A program made the position numbers and the translations under genes. Below, piece by piece: positions 9,585 through 18,472 of a stretch of 64,000 nt of DNA; position 1 is the stretch's first letter; each line of letters opens with the position of its first letter. Source of the DNA: a bacterium. GTDB lineage: Bacteria > Arandabacterota > Arandabacteria > Arandabacterales > Arandabacteraceae. The stretch lies in the NCBI GenBank assembly GCA_029933125.1, contig JAOZOU010000001.1, forward strand, positions 547,680 through 611,679, read 5' to 3'. Under the pieces are notes generated by a model. The model was not told where the DNA came from, did not search any database, and saw nothing but the letters and a program-made list of their open reading frames with translations.

Positions 9585-10215
9585 GGCTAATCTCGCCGAC
9601 CCTGATTTCTTTGACCGCCATAAGATGGCTTATGTCATTGAAGGTCACAACCCGTCTGTTTTCCAGTCCAACATCAATAATGGTCAGAGAGCCATTCTTG
9701 ACCGTCAGACACCAGACATCGTCAACTGGAAGATTGAGAACTGTTGTCACATAAGTTGATATTACACCACCATGACAAACAACCAGAATATTGCCTGTCG
9801 GGTGCCTGCGTTCAATTGCTCCAAGAGTTGAAACCACCCGCCTCGTGAAGGCATTGAAATCCTCACCATTCGGTATCTTGATACGTGTCGGTCTGACCGC
9901 CCACCTGTCAAACATTTCACGGTATTCCCTGCGTATACGGCTCAGTGTTTTACCTTCCCAATCACCCAGGCAAATCTCCTTCAAACCATCCTCAACTTTA
10001 ATATCAAATCTCTTTCCCACTATGATACGAGCCGTCTCATATGCTCTGCGCAGCGGACTTGAATAGGCAGCATCAAAATCCAACCCCTTAAAGCGCTTGC
10101 GCAGGAGTTTGGCTTCCTTCTTCCCGTACTCGCTAAGTTGAGGATCCCTTTGTCCCTGAATTCGTCTCAGGCGATTCCATGTAGATTCCGCATGTCTAAC
10201 AAGAAACATCAGCAT
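9574..10215 (-). CDS. Histidine phosphatase family protein (phosphoglycerate mutase-like)
   Basis: 213 residues. The N-terminal LVRHAESTWN carries the catalytic RHG-type histidine; YSSPLRRAYETA supplies the second arginine, the EICLGDWEG stretch the acid/base Glu region, and VVCHGGVI the second histidine. This is the branch-1 fold that includes cofactor-dependent phosphoglycerate mutase and alpha-ribazole phosphatase (CobC). The sequence resembles the small CobC/GpmB-like phosphatases more than the larger glycolytic enzyme; the substrate is unresolved. It overlaps mrfB by 7 bases upstream and pcm by 11 bases downstream, so it is translated from the same message. Confidence 0.85.
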   Translation of the reverse strand: MLMFLVRHAESTWNRLRRIQGQRDPQLSEYGKKEAKLLRKRFKGLDFDAAYSSPLRRAYETARIIVGKRFDIKVEDGLKEICLGDWEGKTLSRIRREYREMFDRWAVRPTRIKIPNGEDFNAFTRRVVSTLGAIERRHPTGNILVVCHGGVISTYVTTVLNLPVDDVWCLTVKNGSLTIIDVGLENRRVVTFNDISHLMAVKEIRVGEISHVD

Positions 10216-10979
10216 CGTCTTCCCTCGGAAAGAATTATGAAAAGTTCAGCCATCGAAAGCACATCGACAAGATTGTGCCTTAAGACTTCGACAAGCTTGC
10301 CCGCATCCTTAGTATGCACAAACTCGTGGTAAATGCAAGGAACTTCCCAGCTGGCAACATCGCCAAAGCGGCGTCTCCCAAGAATGTACCATTCAAGCGT
10401 TACGAGGCGGCAATTCGGAAGTTCATTCTTCCATCTTCTGCGTGCATGGTGGAGCAGATCGAATTGCTGAGGTGACGCTTTCAGATCTATCTTGTGATAC
10501 TTCGCTCGCTCCCGAATGTAAGGCATATCGAATGACTTACCATTGAAGGTGATGCAATTGGTGAAGTTGTCAAGAAGATGGTCCAAGCCATTTATCAAGG
10601 CTGCTTCTTCTGAATAGTCACGTGCCAGAAGCTGCCCAACGTAAAGTGAATCACATTTCCTGTAGAGAGTCCCAGCAAGAAAAAGGGGAGTAGCCGAAAA
10701 CCCAGTTGTCTCAAGATCTAAGAAGATATAGCTCGGGGAGCTATCGTTATCGCCCAAAAGCACATTGGCTGCAGTCTCAAGATCATTAGCGCTGATATGC
10801 TTATCTACGCATCTCTCAAGAAGAGCAAAAGAGCCATGGTCGGTCTCGATCTCGCAAGAACTACCCAATTGGTCGAGGCCAACCTTTCCCTGCTTCTGCC
10901 TAGGATGGCTATCTTTGATCTTATCGAGAAGGGCAAGCCTGAGGTTCTCTATGCGCTGCCTGATCGCCTCATCAAGCAT
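10209..10979 (-). CDS. mrfB: MrfB/YprB-like DEDD exonuclease (RNase H-like fold)
   Basis: 256 residues. From about residue 85 the protein shows the RNase H-like exonuclease pattern: FLDLETTGF with the first D and E, FNGKSFDMPYI with the next D, and HNLVDVLSM with the last His/Asp. This matches B. subtilis YprB (MrfB), the exonuclease that acts with helicase MrfA in repair of mitomycin-type DNA damage. The 5' end overlaps mrfA by 8 bases, the same gene order as in Bacillus. The N-terminal 80 residues are not recognised and lack the longer C-terminal extension of the Bacillus protein. Pairing with mrfA strongly supports the assignment. Confidence 0.85.
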   Translation of the reverse strand: MLDEAIRQRIENLRLALLDKIKDSHPRQKQGKVGLDQLGSSCEIETDHGSFALLERCVDKHISANDLETAANVLLGDNDSSPSYIFLDLETTGFSATPLFLAGTLYRKCDSLYVGQLLARDYSEEAALINGLDHLLDNFTNCITFNGKSFDMPYIRERAKYHKIDLKASPQQFDLLHHARRRWKNELPNCRLVTLEWYILGRRRFGDVASWEVPCIYHEFVHTKDAGKLVEVLRHNLVDVLSMAELFIILSEGRRC

Positions 10980-13302
10980 TTCGCATGACCTTTCTCAACA
11001 TGAGCAATGCTGTCTCCTTGTTGGGAATTGGATATCCATAGCCAGGATCTGGATCTTGATGCTGGGGGGGTCTCAGCATTGGCAGACCGACGCAGGATGG
11101 ACATCCCTCGGAACACTCACATTGCTCGATGATCTGCAATGCACCCTCGAGGAGCTTGGGAAGAAGTGAGTATGCCTTCTCACAAAATCCGAGGCCACCC
11201 TTAAACCTGTCATAAAGGAAGATAGTCGATCTACCCGTATTACTTGCCTCAACAATCCCGCCCACGTCTTGCCTATCGCACATCACAAACAGCGGAAAGA
11301 TGTTTATCAGAACATTCTTAAGCCCAACAAGCCCCTCAACAGCATTCTTACCCATCTCCCTTAAGTAGGTTACAACATCCTCATCAGGGTAGAGCCACAA
11401 TGATGTTGTTTCAAGATGTTGACTGGGGAGATTAGCACTTCCGTAGCCGATGGAATCGAGTCTGTAAAATTGGATCTTCTTAAATGCTGTTGTCTTCCAT
11501 GTGACAATTGCCTCACCGTAGAACTTCCTGAAACCACGCAACATTCCCGATTTTTTCTCTGCCTTTATTCTAATAGATGAATCGAGGATAGGCTGAGTGT
11601 AATAGTCGACCTCCTTGCGCTCAACATAGGCAACTTTACCACTGAAATCGAGATCACGCACAAGATAGGTTTCCCCATTGTGGATGTATATACCTTCAGG
11701 GTAGACAAGCTCGGGTGCACTTATCGCATCCACCACCCCTATTACCTTCTCATTAGAAGTCGCATCCACAATTGTGAAAGTATCATCCGATATCGTTCGG
11801 AGATTTACCTCGGCAGCGGGGAAATCTGTTGTTGCCCAATAGGTCTTACCCTCAATCGTTTTCACCCTCTCCACCTCTTCAAGAACCGAAACGACTGGCC
11901 AGAGGAGCTCTCCGAAATGGCATTCGTCTGCAGATGAGAGGGGCAGCTCGAAAGCAGCACAACTCAAGTGTCCGGCAAGGATGTAGGGATTCGAAGGATC
12001 GATCACAGCATTCTCAGGTGTCTTGCCAAGAAGATAATCGGGGTTGCGCATAAGGTACTGATCGATTGGATCATTGTAAGCAATGAATATTACGAGGGAC
12101 TCTCCCATCTTTCTGCCGGCTCTTCCTGCCTGCTGCCATGTCGAAGCGATTGTACCTGGAAAGCCTACGATTATTGAGGCATCAAGACTGCCAACATCAA
12201 TCCCAAGTTCGAGAGCATTCGTGCTGGTTACCCCGAGGAGCTCTCCCGAGAAGAGGGCTCTCTCAATCTGACGCCTTTCCTCAGGTAAATATCCAGCTCT
12301 ATAGGCTCTTACGCGATCAACGAGATGGGGATTGCGCCTTGAAAGAGCCTCACGCACATAACGCAAGATCAGCTCAGCAACCACTCGCGCCTTGGTAAAG
12401 GTTATTGTCTGAATCCCGGATTCGATCAGGGTGACCATAAGCTCATGGGCTTCGACATTCGAGCTCCGCCTCTCCATTCTATTGCTATCAATAAATGGGG
12501 GGTTCCATAAGATGAAGATCTTGGGACCATGGGGTGATCCATCTTCTGAGATAAGCTCACACTCCTCGCCTATCAGTGCCTGTGCAAGCTCGTCTGGATT
12601 TGCAATCGTAGCCGAACAGAGGATGAAGGTTGGTTTGCTTCCGTAATGTCCAAGAATGCGCTTAAGCCTTCTGATCACATTGGCAACATTTGAGCCAAAG
12701 ATACCCCTGTAGGTGTGCATCTCATCTATGACAACATACTTGAGTTTTGTGAAAAAGCGACTCCACCTTGAGTGATAAGGGAGGATGGCTTGATGGAGCA
12801 TGTCAGAATTGGTCAAAGTCAGGTTTGCCTCACTGCGTAGCCTACGCCTCGTTTGCCGCGGTGTATCACCATCATAAGTTCCTGCTTTAACTACTCTTTC
12901 AAGGTCAGACGAGATTGAACACAAGTCACCAATCATACGAAGTTGATCCTGTGCCAGCGCTTTTGTTGGGAAAATATAGAGGGCTGTTGATGCAGAATCT
13001 TTAAGCATTGATTCAAGCACGGGAACGTTATAGCAAAGAGTCTTACCACTTGCAGTTGAAGTTACAATTGTTATGTTGCGTCCTTCTCTAACAAGATCTA
13101 TCGCTCGTGCCTGATGAAGATAAAGGCGCTCAATCCCTATGTGGCTTAGTGCCTCGCTGAGGTGATGAGAAATTGGTTCAAGGGGATCAGCAAAAACTGG
13201 CTTGCGAGGAGGGATTGTGTGAATGTGTACAATCTGCCCCCTATAACCTTGGGAGCTTTTGATGGAATGGAGAATCGAGGAGATGGAATGTGTTTTTTTC
13301 AT
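10972..13302 (-). CDS. mrfA: MrfA/YprA-family DEAD/DEAH-box DNA helicase
   Basis: 776 residues. Superfamily 2 helicase: motif I TSTASGKTLCYNVPV, Walker B DEMH, SAT motif (ILCSATIANP), then the second RecA domain with QQAGRAGRKM near 390. The C-terminal part has the DUF1998-type Zn-binding region: a MCDRQDVGG stretch, then CECSEGCPSC with the clustered cysteines MrfA needs. MrfA is a 3'-5' helicase of the nucleotide-excision-independent mitomycin repair pathway and works with the nuclease encoded by the overlapping downstream gene. It follows dinB by 12 bases. G+C changes abruptly here: 32 of 60 bases at 11881-11940 against 16 of 60 inside dinB. Confidence 0.9.
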   Translation of the reverse strand: MKKTHSISSILHSIKSSQGYRGQIVHIHTIPPRKPVFADPLEPISHHLSEALSHIGIERLYLHQARAIDLVREGRNITIVTSTASGKTLCYNVPVLESMLKDSASTALYIFPTKALAQDQLRMIGDLCSISSDLERVVKAGTYDGDTPRQTRRRLRSEANLTLTNSDMLHQAILPYHSRWSRFFTKLKYVVIDEMHTYRGIFGSNVANVIRRLKRILGHYGSKPTFILCSATIANPDELAQALIGEECELISEDGSPHGPKIFILWNPPFIDSNRMERRSSNVEAHELMVTLIESGIQTITFTKARVVAELILRYVREALSRRNPHLVDRVRAYRAGYLPEERRQIERALFSGELLGVTSTNALELGIDVGSLDASIIVGFPGTIASTWQQAGRAGRKMGESLVIFIAYNDPIDQYLMRNPDYLLGKTPENAVIDPSNPYILAGHLSCAAFELPLSSADECHFGELLWPVVSVLEEVERVKTIEGKTYWATTDFPAAEVNLRTISDDTFTIVDATSNEKVIGVVDAISAPELVYPEGIYIHNGETYLVRDLDFSGKVAYVERKEVDYYTQPILDSSIRIKAEKKSGMLRGFRKFYGEAIVTWKTTAFKKIQFYRLDSIGYGSANLPSQHLETTSLWLYPDEDVVTYLREMGKNAVEGLVGLKNVLINIFPLFVMCDRQDVGGIVEASNTGRSTIFLYDRFKGGLGFCEKAYSLLPKLLEGALQIIEQCECSEGCPSCVGLPMLRPPQHQDPDPGYGYPIPNKETALLMLRKVMRNA

Positions 13303-13314
13303 TTATCTGACGGC

Positions 13315-14475
13315 TTAGAATCTAATAGAGCCACAACGTCTTATTGAGTCTTCTCCAAATCTATTCCTTATCGAATCAATTATCTCCACAAAACTTTTTT
13401 GCCTGTTTGCCTCTGAGAAGATCGAGTCAAAATCAAATTCACTTTTCTTGACAAGCCCTTTGGCACTTACTCCGACCAATCTGATCTTCTCACCCTTGAA
13501 ATTCTCTAGAAATAATAATTTGCCAACCTTATAAATAATTTCATCAAGATCTGTCGGTAAGGCTATTTTCTTCTGACGGGTTATTGTTTTGAAATCGGAG
13601 TTTCTAATCTTAACCATTATTGTATCACAAAGGTAACCTTCCTTTCTCATTCTTCGTCCAACCTGTTCACAAAGTCTGAGAAGGGATGAAAGAATAATTC
13701 GCTTATCGGATGTATCTCTTGGAAGAGTATACTCATGTCCAATGGACTTGGGGTCAATCCCAACAAAATATGGAATAACGGGTGATTCATCTATACCATT
13801 TGCAGTCATCCAGAGATAGCTTCCATATGCTCCAAAGATTCGAATGAGCTCATCCTCTGGGATGGAGGCCAATTCTTTTACTTTCCTTATACCAAGAGAA
13901 TAGAGTTTCTCCTTGGTCTTTGGTCCAATTCCCCAGAGATCTCCTACATCTTTTTCTCCAAAAATCTTCAAAAATTCACCAGGTTTAATAAGGGTGAGAC
14001 CATCAGGCTTTTCTACATCCGAAGCCATCTTGGCTACAATTTTATTTGGTCCTATGCCAATGGAACATGTGAGTTGATACTGCTGCTTAATCCTATTTTT
14101 TATCGACTTGCCTAAATCGAGAGCCTTGTCATAATCAAGATTTAAAAATTCTAAAAATGCTTCATCAACACTGAAGGGTTCAACGAAAGATGTAAACTCC
14201 CTTAAGGTATTAAGAATCTGGATAGATGTGTAAACGTATTTCTTGGGATTGCCTTCGATAAAGATTCCTCCGGGACAAAATTTCTTTGCCTTAACCACTG
14301 GCATACCCGATTTTACACCAAACTTCCTTGCTTCATATGATGCAGTTGAAACAACGCTTCTTCCCTCGGGGTCACCACAAACAATTACTGGTTTTCCTTT
14401 AAGTCCTGGATTGGAAAGCTGCTCAATGGATGAGAAAAAGGCATCCATATCGATATGAAAGATGAGCCTTTTCAT
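13315..14475 (-). CDS. dinB: DNA polymerase IV (Y-family translesion polymerase)
   Basis: 386 residues, full length. Catalytic residues are D9 in FHIDMDAFF and D104/E105 in SVDEAFLEF; the palm (YEARKFGVKSGMP), the helix-hairpin-helix thumb (GIGPKTKEKLYSLGI) and the little-finger domain are all present. It carries out error-prone bypass of lesions. The start overlaps the lexA stop by one base, so the two are translationally coupled and dinB is expected to be LexA-controlled. The gene is markedly AT-rich (13501-13560 has 16 G/C in 60) compared with mrfA, pointing to a different origin from the genes downstream. Confidence 0.97.
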   Translation of the reverse strand: MKRLIFHIDMDAFFSSIEQLSNPGLKGKPVIVCGDPEGRSVVSTASYEARKFGVKSGMPVVKAKKFCPGGIFIEGNPKKYVYTSIQILNTLREFTSFVEPFSVDEAFLEFLNLDYDKALDLGKSIKNRIKQQYQLTCSIGIGPNKIVAKMASDVEKPDGLTLIKPGEFLKIFGEKDVGDLWGIGPKTKEKLYSLGIRKVKELASIPEDELIRIFGAYGSYLWMTANGIDESPVIPYFVGIDPKSIGHEYTLPRDTSDKRIILSSLLRLCEQVGRRMRKEGYLCDTIMVKIRNSDFKTITRQKKIALPTDLDEIIYKVGKLLFLENFKGEKIRLVGVSAKGLVKKSEFDFDSIFSEANRQKSFVEIIDSIRNRFGEDSIRRCGSIRF

Positions 14476-15080
14476 CAGTAAAACCTTCTAATAATGGCAA
14501 TTACCTTTCCAATAATTCTTACCTGGTCACTTGAATAGCTTGAAAGATCAATGGGGGAATAATCTGGATTCTCTGGCTTTAGGATTGGCTTCCCATGATT
14601 CCTGACGAACCTTTTTAGGGTTACTTCTCCATCAACCATTGCCACAACAATTTCGCCTTCGCTTGGATAAGGATCCTTTTTGACAACTGCTATGTCTCCA
14701 TCGTTTATTCCAGCATTTATCATACTATTCCCCTTTACCCTGAGAGCAAAAACGTATTTCCCTTTAGCAAGCCTCTCATCAACAACAATATTTCCCTCGA
14801 TATTCTCATCTGAGATTATTGGCTCTCCAGCAGGAATCCTTCCCAGGATTGGGACTACCCTTACCTTCTCACTTGGAAATTTCTCTTTAAGCCTAATCCC
14901 TCTCGCCTTGAATCTTTCTCTTTCTATCAAGCCCTCATCTTCAAGTTTTCGAAGGAAATATCTGACACCATTAGTAGATGAGATTCCAAAGCGCATACCT
15001 ATCTCCCTTATTGTTGGTGGTAGCCCTACGCTCTCTATTCTCTCCCTTATGAATTCGAATATTTGTCGCTTCTTGTCCAC
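14475..15080 (-). CDS. lexA: SOS repressor LexA
   Basis: 201 residues. The N-terminal winged helix (residues 1-65) includes PPTIREIGMRFGISSTNGV; the C-terminal S24 autoprotease domain has the cleavage dipeptide A84-G85 (GRIPAGEP), nucleophile S119 (GNSMINAGI) and general base K156 (TLKRF). It represses SOS genes and self-cleaves on RecA filaments. The start is GTG at 15080; no Shine-Dalgarno precedes it and the predicted -10 box ends only 6 bases upstream, so the message is probably leaderless. It heads a leftward run of eight genes (dinB, mrfA, mrfB, phosphatase, pcm, guaB, QueG-like). Confidence 0.96.
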   Translation of the reverse strand: MDKKRQIFEFIRERIESVGLPPTIREIGMRFGISSTNGVRYFLRKLEDEGLIERERFKARGIRLKEKFPSEKVRVVPILGRIPAGEPIISDENIEGNIVVDERLAKGKYVFALRVKGNSMINAGINDGDIAVVKKDPYPSEGEIVVAMVDGEVTLKRFVRNHGKPILKPENPDYSPIDLSSYSSDQVRIIGKVIAIIRRFY

Positions 15081-15086
15081 ATTCGG

Positions 15087-15115
15087 ATTTTACTACACAT
15101 TTGTGCAGTAATCAA
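15087..15115 (-). promoter_or_regulatory. lexA promoter with embedded palindrome (candidate LexA operator)
   Basis: On the minus strand: -35 TTGATT (15115-15110), 17-bp spacer, -10 TAAAAT (15092-15087), then 6 bases to the lexA GTG. The spacer is occupied by the inverted repeat TACTACACATTTGTGCAGTA (15091-15110, plus strand), i.e. TACTnCACA-N2-TGTGnAGTA, with one mismatched pair outside the centre. Its position between -35 and -10 is what LexA autoregulation requires. The motif differs from both the E. coli CTGT-N8-ACAG and the Bacillus CGAAC-N4-GTTCG boxes. Confidence 0.7.
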
Positions 15116-15238
15116 CATAAAACTTTCGAATAATTTTAGTTAGCTTATCTCTTTATTTCAGAAGAGGTTATGGTAAATCAGGAGATATGAAAGCCAGATA
15201 ACCTTTGCTTCCTTTTTCTATCTCTTATCTATGACCTG

Positions 15239-16264
15239 CTAAAGTTTGAGAGCTAATTCAGTCACTGGGATTCTATATATTCTAAACCACCTGTATATCT
15301 CTTCATTCGAAACCCGCTTGAGCTTCTTCAAACGTTTTCTCTCCTCAAGCACATGGGGGAGGGCAAGAAAAGCATCAATGTAGGCCTTCATAACTATTGC
15401 AACAAGTCTAAATGTTGAATATCTCGATGCGAATCTCCCAGCAGCTCCCTTCTTTGATATAGCAGCGTAAGCCTGAAGAAGGTAGCGGAGCAAACTGTAA
15501 AAGGGACTTAAGACAACCATTTTGAAGGGGAAATATTTCCAGACAATCCATATACGATTTCTCTCGACAAGGTAAACCTTTTGAGGCGAATACTCTCCTG
15601 TAGTTGCGGAATATTTATGATAGACAATTGCTCCTGGCACGAATAGACATCCCCAGCCAGCAAGTCTACCTCTAATCCCAATATCAGTATCATCGCCATA
15701 GGCAAAATGCGCTTCATCAAAGAGCCCGATATCGTCAAACATATCCTTGCGATATAGAGCCGCACAGCCACTAGGAAAGAAGACATCGAGCCTATCATCA
15801 TATTGCCCTCGATCAACTTCCATTCTTCCTCTTCCTCTATTGAGACCATCGGGATAGATAAGATGACCTGTTGTATCAATCACATCAGGTCTATCATAGA
15901 AGAGAGTTTTGCTTGCGAACATCCCTATGCGGGGATTGGATTCTGCTGCTTTCACAAGCTCGGCAAGCCAGGAAGGATGCGCCTCAGTATCGTTGTTGAG
16001 CAACGCTATGAACCTACCGGAGGCTATTTCTATACCCTGATTGCATGCCATGGCAAAACCATAATTGGAGGGGTTCTGTATGATTTTCTTAACCCAGGGA
16101 AAGTGCTCTTTGATGAAGGCAACCGAGCCATCCTCGCTGCCATTGTCAACCACAATGACCTCGAATTGCTTGAACTCCTGCTTCTCAAGCGAAGCAAGAC
16201 AATCCTTGAGGAGTTCTCTGCCATTGAGATTTGGAATTATTACGGATACCGCTATCTCATCCAT
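15239..16264 (-). CDS. Family 2 glycosyltransferase
   Basis: 341 residues. GT-A fold: SVIIPNLNGRELLKDCL at the N-terminus, VVDNGSEDGS nucleotide-binding region, LLNNDTEAH (DxD-type metal/sugar-nucleotide site), and the acceptor region around YGDDTDIGIRGRLAGW. It resembles rhamnosyl-/galactofuranosyl-transferase-like enzymes of O-antigen and exopolysaccharide assembly. There is no signal peptide; the C-terminal third has amphipathic or membrane-proximal helices (FYSLLRYLLQAYA). It is divergent from the metal ATPase at 16362 and ends about 160 bp upstream of lexA. Donor and acceptor are unknown. Confidence 0.88.
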   Translation of the reverse strand: MDEIAVSVIIPNLNGRELLKDCLASLEKQEFKQFEVIVVDNGSEDGSVAFIKEHFPWVKKIIQNPSNYGFAMACNQGIEIASGRFIALLNNDTEAHPSWLAELVKAAESNPRIGMFASKTLFYDRPDVIDTTGHLIYPDGLNRGRGRMEVDRGQYDDRLDVFFPSGCAALYRKDMFDDIGLFDEAHFAYGDDTDIGIRGRLAGWGCLFVPGAIVYHKYSATTGEYSPQKVYLVERNRIWIVWKYFPFKMVVLSPFYSLLRYLLQAYAAISKKGAAGRFASRYSTFRLVAIVMKAYIDAFLALPHVLEERKRLKKLKRVSNEEIYRWFRIYRIPVTELALKL

Positions 16265-16320
16265 GTAAACCTCTCAAGGCTTCGAAACAAAATGCTATAC
16301 AAGCGAAGTGCTGCCAGTAG

Positions 16321-16326
16321 TATAAT
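16321..16326 (+). promoter_or_regulatory. Candidate -10 box for the metal ATPase operon
   Basis: A perfect TATAAT 36 bp before the TTG start of the P-type ATPase, in the 97-bp divergent intergenic region. No good -35 lies 17 bp upstream (the hexamer there is TACAAG), which would fit an activator-dependent promoter of the kind that drives metal-efflux genes, but no operator palindrome was recognised. Confidence 0.4.
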
Positions 16327-16361
16327 TCAAACACCACGTTGCTAAAAGGGAGAATCGTGTC

Positions 16362-18470
16362 TTGAACCTCAAGATCAAAGTAAATGATCTCGATTGTATA
16401 GATTGTGCAAGAGCACTTGAGCATGTTGCAAGGAGCATAGATGGTGTTGAAGATGCAGAGGTCAGTTTTGCCCTTTCTACCCTCGAACTCAGGCTCAAGG
16501 AGGGAGTTGACAGGAGAGCGGTAGTAAAGTCATTAAGAAGAAAAGGCTATGAGGTCTTCCCTCTTGAGGCTTCACTCACACAAAGAGGCAAGAGGAAAAA
16601 GGGACTGATTTCAAGAAGGCGCCTCGTTCTAACAACAATATGTGGAATTCTCCTTCTGACATCAGTCGTAAGTCATTTTATAGAGCCCATCTCAGGTCTC
16701 AGGACAACCTTGTTAGTTCTAGCAACAATAGTGGCAATTCCTCTCACGCTATTTCGAGGAATAAATGCGATAAGAAGTCGCTCAATCGACATGAACGTTC
16801 TGATGAGCATTGCCATTGTTGCGGGAGCTGCGATCGGGGAATGGGCTGAAGCCGCAATGGTGGCTTTTCTCTTCTCGATTGCTGTAATGCTTGAAGCCTC
16901 CGCACTTGCTCGTACACGAAGAGCAATAGAATCGCTTATGGAACTCTCGCCAGATAAGGCTAGAGTAATGCGAAAAGGAATCCAAGAGACTGTCAATGCC
17001 GATGAGGTAAAACCGGGCGAGGTGATTGTTATTAGGCCTGGTGAGAGAATTCCACTCGAAGGCAAGGTTATAAAGGGGACAACATCTGTCGATGAATCAG
17101 CAATAACAGGTGAACCAATGCCTGTGACCAAGCAACCTGGCTCGATGGTATTCGCCGGAACTCTGAATGAGGAAGGGGCTATCGAAGTCAAGGTAACAAA
17201 AGCGAAGTCGGAAAGCACTCTTGCTCGAATAATCCACCTTGTAGAACATGTGGAAGAGAAGCGCGCAAAGATAGAAAGATTTGTCGATAGGTTTGCAAAA
17301 TTCTATACCCCTGCAGTTGTGAGCGCAGCAATCATCTATGCCATCGTTCCATATGCGATTGGTCGGGAGGGCAATTGGATCTATCGCTCCCTGGTTTTTC
17401 TAATAATCGCATGCCCTTGCTCCCTGGTGATAGCAACTCCCGTAGCAGTTGTCAGCGGTTTGGCTTCGGCAGCCAAGAAAGGAATTCTAATAAAGGGGGG
17501 TGCCTACATTGAGGAAGCAGCAAAAGTGACGACTGTTGCATTGGATAAGACAGGTACAGTCACTGAAGGAAGACCAAGAGTCACTCACATAGTTTCAACA
17601 AGCGCCCTTGATGAGAATTCACTTCTGGCTCTCGCGGCAAGTATAGAGATGGTATCAAATCATCCCCTTGCAGGCGCAATCCTGGCTGAAGCGAGAAGGC
17701 GACGCCTACACCCCAAACAGCCCCAAGATGCCAAATCGATGCCAGGTATCGGTATGTCGGCTTCAGTGGACGGGAAGCGTTACTATGTTGCCAAGCCTGA
17801 GTTTTTTACAAGATCAAGGAGATACGAAATTGGGCAAATGATTGAAGACTCCGATGGGACGCTTGTCGGAATAGGAAGTGAAAAGGAAATTCTAGGCTAT
17901 ATTTACTTTGAGGATAGGATAAGACCCGGAGCAAAGGAGACCACAGAGGGCCTGCGCTCACTCGGTATGTCCTCACTTGTTCTTTTAACCGGCGATAGCA
18001 GTGACGTTGCCCAGAAGGTTGCAAGTCACCTCGGGATTGATGAATGCTATGGGAATCTACTTCCCCACGAGAAAGTGGAGCTTATAGAGGGGTTGCGTCG
18101 CAACGGCAAAAGAGTTGCGATGGTGGGAGATGGTGTCAATGACGCCCCAGCCTTAGCGGCTTCAGATGTTGGCATTGCCATGGGGGCCGCTGGATCCGAT
18201 GCTGCTATAAATGCATCAGATGTTGCTCTTATGTCTGAGGATATCACCCGACTTCTACCCCTTTTCAGAATATCAAGGCGCGTCAGATCTATAACCATTG
18301 AGAATATCGTGATAGCGATCGGCATCAAATCACTTTTCGTCATGCTTGCTGCTGCTGGCAGTGCGACCATGTGGATGGCCGTCTTCGCAGACATGGGTGC
18401 TTCACTTATTGTGATTACCAATGCTCTCAGGCTTGTATCGGATCGGGTATCAAGGCTTGATACTCCTTAG
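16362..18470 (+). CDS. Heavy-metal translocating P1B-type ATPase (Zn/Cd/Pb-type, CadA/ZntA-like)
   Basis: 702 residues. The N-terminal HMA domain has metal-binding C12 and C15 (LDCIDCA). Then membrane helices, the actuator TGE motif (DESAITGEPMPV), the ion-channel motif C351-P-C353 (ACPCSLVIATP), phosphorylated D395 in DKTGTVTEG, HP motif (SNHPLAG) and hinge GDGVNDAPALA. The CPC channel with a single CxxC HMA domain suits either Zn2+/Cd2+ or Cu+ transport; a C-terminal helix with no Cu-type signature favours Zn/Cd. TTG start at 16362 with AGGGAG about 9 bases upstream. The next gene begins 2 bases after the stop, so it forms an operon with the ArnT-like and NagZ-like genes. Confidence 0.93.
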   Translation: MNLKIKVNDLDCIDCARALEHVARSIDGVEDAEVSFALSTLELRLKEGVDRRAVVKSLRRKGYEVFPLEASLTQRGKRKKGLISRRRLVLTTICGILLLTSVVSHFIEPISGLRTTLLVLATIVAIPLTLFRGINAIRSRSIDMNVLMSIAIVAGAAIGEWAEAAMVAFLFSIAVMLEASALARTRRAIESLMELSPDKARVMRKGIQETVNADEVKPGEVIVIRPGERIPLEGKVIKGTTSVDESAITGEPMPVTKQPGSMVFAGTLNEEGAIEVKVTKAKSESTLARIIHLVEHVEEKRAKIERFVDRFAKFYTPAVVSAAIIYAIVPYAIGREGNWIYRSLVFLIIACPCSLVIATPVAVVSGLASAAKKGILIKGGAYIEEAAKVTTVALDKTGTVTEGRPRVTHIVSTSALDENSLLALAASIEMVSNHPLAGAILAEARRRRLHPKQPQDAKSMPGIGMSASVDGKRYYVAKPEFFTRSRRYEIGQMIEDSDGTLVGIGSEKEILGYIYFEDRIRPGAKETTEGLRSLGMSSLVLLTGDSSDVAQKVASHLGIDECYGNLLPHEKVELIEGLRRNGKRVAMVGDGVNDAPALAASDVGIAMGAAGSDAAINASDVALMSEDITRLLPLFRISRRVRSITIENIVIAIGIKSLFVMLAAAGSATMWMAVFADMGASLIVITNALRLVSDRVSRLDTP

Positions 18471-18472
18471 AG

